NCBI GenBank assembly: GCA_963169175.1
Contig: CAUJFK010000292.1
Span: forward strand, 1-7,874
Length of the DNA: 7,874 nt
Origin: Acidobacteriota bacterium
GTDB lineage: Bacteria; Acidobacteriota; Blastocatellia; Pyrinomonadales; Pyrinomonadaceae
Direction of reading: 5' to 3'
Part shown: piece after piece, positions 6,057-7,874 of the stretch
How the letters are laid out: the number at the start of each line of letters is the position of its first letter
Position numbering within the stretch: position 1 is the stretch's first letter
Notes under the pieces: generated by a model
The model's input: only the letters and a program-made list of their open reading frames with translations
Told to the model about the DNA's origin: nothing
Database searches by the model: none
Position numbers and translations under genes: made by a program

Positions 6057-6449
6057 CTAATTTTTTCTAAACTTCTTGATAGGTTCCCATTTTGTGCTTC
6101 CTGGCAGTTTGCAGTCCCAATAGTTCCAACCATTTACTTGGTTGTTAGTTACAGCGACGGCGGCGGCCGTGGGCGAAATAAATGTTTGTCCATCAAACTT
6201 GATTGCAGCTTCAGAAATCTCAGCTCGATATTCACGTCCGTTATAGTTCATCCTCATTTCCGTGCCGTGAGGCAGTATTACTCCCTTCCATGCCCAGGGC
6301 GCTTTTGGGATGTCAGCCTTTCCGTTTGTAGCCGCCATCGGGAGCCCTAGCAATTCTCTGATAACGTCATTTTCTGTCATCTCAGCGGATTTCCGCTTAA
6401 AGGTGAGTTCCTTAAATACTTCAAAGTCAATCTCAATTTGTTTAAACAT
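6057..6449 (-). CDS. RHH-like N-terminus fused to a RAMA-like domain; putative DNA-binding protein
   Basis: The 130-residue product has two parts. Residues 1-37 (FKQIEIDFEVFKELTFKR, then MTENDVIRELLGLP) resemble a ribbon-helix-helix dimerisation segment: a short beta strand and two helices, in the style of the SeqA N-terminus. A short linker leads to about residues 55-128: KGVILPHGTEMRMNYNGREY, FDGQTFISPTAAAVAV, VNGWNYWDCK and KWEPI. The TF-SPTAAA-NGW-YW pattern is the mark of the RAMA domain, which occurs with restriction and methylase proteins and is predicted to recognise DNA, possibly modified DNA. The start is firm: GGGAG (6459-6455) lies five bases before the ATG, with a strong promoter upstream. 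No methylase or nuclease is adjacent. Domain calls are by pattern recognition; the function is inferred. Confidence 0.78.
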   Translation of the reverse strand: MFKQIEIDFEVFKELTFKRKSAEMTENDVIRELLGLPMAATNGKADIPKAPWAWKGVILPHGTEMRMNYNGREYRAEISEAAIKFDGQTFISPTAAAVAVTNNQVNGWNYWDCKLPGSTKWEPIKKFRKN

Positions 6450-6473
6450 ATAATCTCCCGTTCCTCGTATGTC

Positions 6474-6494
6474 TCCTCTTAATATAAAAGAGGA
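6474..6494. promoter_or_regulatory. Operator-like dyad at the start point of the RHH-RAMA gene
   Basis: TCCTCTT (6474-6480) and AAGAGGA (6488-6494) are perfect 7-base inverted arms around a 7-base AT-only spacer. The dyad begins where minus-strand transcription should start, about 8 bases past the -10 box, and lies in the untranslated leader. A bound dimeric protein here would block initiation, so autoregulation by the RHH-like product is plausible. It could instead act as an RNA stem-loop. Confidence 0.45.
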
Positions 6495-6502
6495 TAAACA
6501 GG

Positions 6503-6531
6503 AGTATAAAGAGTAACATTGTAAAAGTCAA
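6503..6531 (-). promoter_or_regulatory. Sigma-70-type promoter of the RHH-RAMA gene
   Basis: On the minus strand TTGACT (6531-6526) and TATACT (6508-6503) are separated by exactly 17 bases. Each box differs from the consensus at one position. The expected start is near 6496, giving a leader of about 47 bases before ATG 6449. This is the best promoter match I found in the window. Confidence 0.7.
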
Positions 6532-6635
6532 GAGAATTCTCACCCGGGACACTGCCTCACCCAAAAGTATTAGATCCCGGCCACCGCAATTGATGGTTAC
6601 ATTCGCCTCTTGAACCGATAAACTTCTTGTATTAG

Positions 6636-6696
6636 CTCTGCGACCCTGCGGCTTTGCGGGAGAAGAATTTTCCCGCAGAGTCGCGGAGACGCAGAG
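6636..6696. repeat. Heptad-unit hairpin (CTCTGCG type) in the pirin leader
   Basis: Two 29-base arms (6636-6664 and 6668-6696) pair at 23 of 29 positions around a GAA loop. Each arm is a run of 7-8 base units. Read toward the apex, the left arm has CTCTGCGA, CCCTGCGG and CTTTGCGGG, and the other arm has CTCTGCGT, CTCCGCGA and CTCTGCGGG. The hairpin ends seven bases before the pirin ribosome binding site, so it would be in that gene's leader RNA if transcription starts upstream. Similar CTCTGCG repeats are dispersed in many bacterial phyla. Confidence 0.8.
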
Positions 6697-6717
6697 TAAG
6701 ACAAAGGAGGAATCGAA

Positions 6718-7611
6718 ATGACAGCACGGTCAAAGCAGGCTAAGCAGATGAAAAAGGTTGAACGGATCGTGGCGCCGCCGCCGGTGCATTGGGTTGGGGA
6801 TGGGTTTAAGGTTCACGGATTTTTCCCGCATGGGCCGCTGACGGGTGAGCGGATGAGTCCGTTCTTTCTTCTGGATTACAACGCGTTGACGGAATTTCCG
6901 CCGCGTGAAGGGCCGTTTGGCGTCGGGCCGCATCCGCATCGCGGGTTTGAGACGGTGACGATCGCTTACAAGGGCATGGTCGAGCATCACGACAGCCGCG
7001 GAGGCGGCGGGATAATCGGCGAGGGCGATGTGCAATGGATGACCGCTGGCAGCGGCCTTTTGCACAAGGAGTTTCACGAGCAGGAATACAACCGCGCCGG
7101 CGGGCCGTTCCAGATGGTGCAGCTTTGGGTAAATCTGCCGGCAAAAGACAAGATGACGCCGCCGCAATATCAGGCGATAACCAACGCCGAAATGGGCCGC
7201 GTAAAACTGCCGCTTGGCGGCGAGGTCGAGATTATCGCCGGCGAGTTTGGCGGCGTAAAAGGCCCGGCGACGACATTCTCGCCCGTTCATCTTTACAACC
7301 TAAAGATGAAACGGGGCGAAACTGTCGAGCTATCGTATCCTGCGGGCTATACAACTGCACTGCTTGCGCTAGAAGGTTCGGCGCTGATAAACGGCGATGA
7401 AAAACTGGTCCTCAACAACCTCGCCTTGTTCGAACGCGACGGCGAAGAACTGCGGATCGCGGCCCTCGAGGACAGCATTTTCCTTCTCATGAGCGGCGAA
7501 CCGCTGAACGAGCCCATCGCCCAATACGGCCCGTTCCTGATGAACACAAAGGCCGAGATCGCACAGGCGATCGATGATTTTCAGCAGGGTAAGTTTGGTT
7601 ATCTGGACTAG
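6718..7611 (+). CDS. Pirin-family bicupin protein
   Basis: Pirins are metal-binding bicupin proteins; some bacterial members have quercetinase activity, others act on partner proteins, so the role here is open. The 297-residue product is full length. The N-terminal cupin has FFLLDYN (49-55), then GPHPHRGFETVTIAYKGMVE with His72 and His74, DSRGGGGIIGEGDVQWMTAG (92-111) and LLHKEF with His116 and Glu118. These four residues match the ligand set of human pirin. QLWVNLP (135-141) closes the domain, and the pirin C-terminal cupin follows, with EPIAQYGPFLMNT and FQQGKFGYLD at the end. The start is firm: AAGGAGG (6704-6710) lies seven bases before ATG 6718. Its leader and its stop codon each contact a heptad-unit hairpin. 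Confidence 0.93.
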   Translation: MTARSKQAKQMKKVERIVAPPPVHWVGDGFKVHGFFPHGPLTGERMSPFFLLDYNALTEFPPREGPFGVGPHPHRGFETVTIAYKGMVEHHDSRGGGGIIGEGDVQWMTAGSGLLHKEFHEQEYNRAGGPFQMVQLWVNLPAKDKMTPPQYQAITNAEMGRVKLPLGGEVEIIAGEFGGVKGPATTFSPVHLYNLKMKRGETVELSYPAGYTTALLALEGSALINGDEKLVLNNLALFERDGEELRIAALEDSIFLLMSGEPLNEPIAQYGPFLMNTKAEIAQAIDDFQQGKFGYLD

Positions 7612-7688
7612 CGGCTGATCGGCTAATGGCTAACGGCTAAAATTCATATAGAATACTAGCCGTTAGCCTTTAGTTTAGTAGCTGTTAG
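7608..7688. repeat. Heptad-unit hairpin (CTAACGG type) from the pirin stop codon to the four-helix-bundle start
   Basis: Two 32-base arms (7608-7639 and 7657-7688) pair at about 24 of 32 positions, including a perfect 12-base core GGCTAACGGCTA (7628-7639) with its complement (7657-7668). Both arms divide into units of 7, 8, 7, 7 and 3 bases in the same register. The left arm reads CTAGCGG, CTGATCGG, CTAATGG, CTAACGG, CTA; the right arm, reverse-complemented, reads CTAACAG, CTACTAAA, CTAAAGG, CTAACGG, CTA. The 17-base loop can form a further ATTC/GAAT stem. The left arm includes the pirin stop codon. It may act as a terminator for pirin, although no T-run follows. Confidence 0.85.
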
Positions 7689-7697
7689 AAAAGACCT

Positions 7698-7745
7698 ATG
7701 CAGGATTTTAGAAACTTAAAAGTCTGGCCGCGGGCTCTCAGGTGA
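7698..7745 (+). pseudogene. Four-helix-bundle (S23/IVS-type) protein gene, first 15 codons only
   Basis: The frame begins MQDFRNLKVWPRALR and then meets TGA at 7743. MxDFRxLxVW is the characteristic opening of the small four-helix-bundle family first known from 23S rRNA intervening sequences, which also includes the Avd accessory proteins of diversity-generating retroelements. Intact members are about 115-130 residues, so over 85 percent is missing. Beyond the stop, the frame starting at 7742 runs 17 codons to TAA at 7793-7795 without resembling the family. The fragment starts nine bases after the heptad hairpin. The N-terminal match is short, so the call rests on about ten residues. Confidence 0.6.
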
Positions 7746-7826
7746 TCAGCTTGAGCGACAGTGCGTTTGACGTCAACTTTGTGGCAAGCAACTAAATTTC
7801 CAAAAGGAATCAAAACTGATCGCGAT

Positions 7827-7859
7827 AAAAATGGGCCACCGCATCTGCGGCCGGCCCAT
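7827..7859 (-). terminator. Intrinsic terminator for a minus-strand gene beyond the right edge
   Basis: The stem ATGGGCC (7831-7837) pairs with GGCCCAT (7853-7859), with an inner CCGC/GCGG stem and an ATCT loop. On the minus strand a TTTTT run follows at 7831-7827, so it terminates transcription coming from the right. The gene itself lies outside the window. Confidence 0.7.
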
Positions 7860-7874
7860 CGTCTCTTGCCAGTC

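Noticed and set aside
6016..6060. Fourteen-residue peptide frame (MANVQRVRKSQPLP)
   Set aside because: It has no clear ribosome binding site, is too short to judge, and its end overlaps the 3' end of the minus-strand gene.
6730..7290. Minus-strand open frame of 186 codons opposite pirin
   Set aside because: It is antisense to the pirin metal-binding cupin, with an Arg/His-rich product typical of shadow frames.
7608..7688. CRISPR-like array from the short tandem units
   Set aside because: The units are 7-8 bases with no unique spacers, and they are arranged as one hairpin.

Overview
The window looks like accessory-rich bacterial chromosome. Protein style, moderate GC and the classes of interspersed palindromes suggest Acidobacteriota, possibly class Blastocatellia. 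That placement rests on recognising protein families and repeat types, not on a marker gene, so it is moderate to low confidence.

Layout. The left edge (1-887) is housekeeping: the 5' part of truB on the minus strand and a divergent recX. A degenerate hairpin of short CTTTGTG-type units (about 943-1040) separates recX from a large minus-strand membrane-anchored Hanks-type kinase (1072-2835) whose DFG motif reads NFG. Next is an alanyl-tRNA synthetase gene that stops after about 273 codons (3045-3866), so only the class II catalytic core remains. The space between this broken alaS and the next gene is almost entirely repeat DNA. It holds a near-perfect palindrome with 30-base arms (3886-4248), split by a 283-bp structured element (3905-4187) with inverted-repeat ends and a 4-5 bp target duplication GTGA(G).

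The next gene (4256-4876) encodes a NarL-type response regulator that lacks the phospho-acceptor Asp. An intact family-3 O-methyltransferase (4958-5593) and an orphan HI1420-type antitoxin (5670-5960) with its own operator-like dyad follow. A minus-strand gene (6057-6449) fuses a ribbon-helix-helix-like N-terminus to a RAMA-like domain and has a strong sigma-70-type promoter with a dyad at the start point. The right end carries a pirin-family cupin (6718-7611) with a heptad-repeat hairpin in its leader and another starting at its stop codon. The second hairpin leads directly into the first 15 codons of a four-helix-bundle (S23/IVS-type) gene, broken at 7743. A minus-strand terminator (about 7827-7859) closes the window.

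How it fits together. I see no multi-gene operon with one pathway. The theme is repeat-driven remodelling: three hairpins of one architecture but different unit sequence, a small mobile element nested in a palindrome, and broken or degenerate genes (alaS, kinase DFG, response-regulator Asp, antitoxin without toxin, truncated four-helix-bundle gene). The strongest candidates for undescribed biology are the in-register heptad hairpins, one of which abuts a four-helix-bundle gene start, and the nested element, whose two hairpins differ by compensatory base-pair changes.
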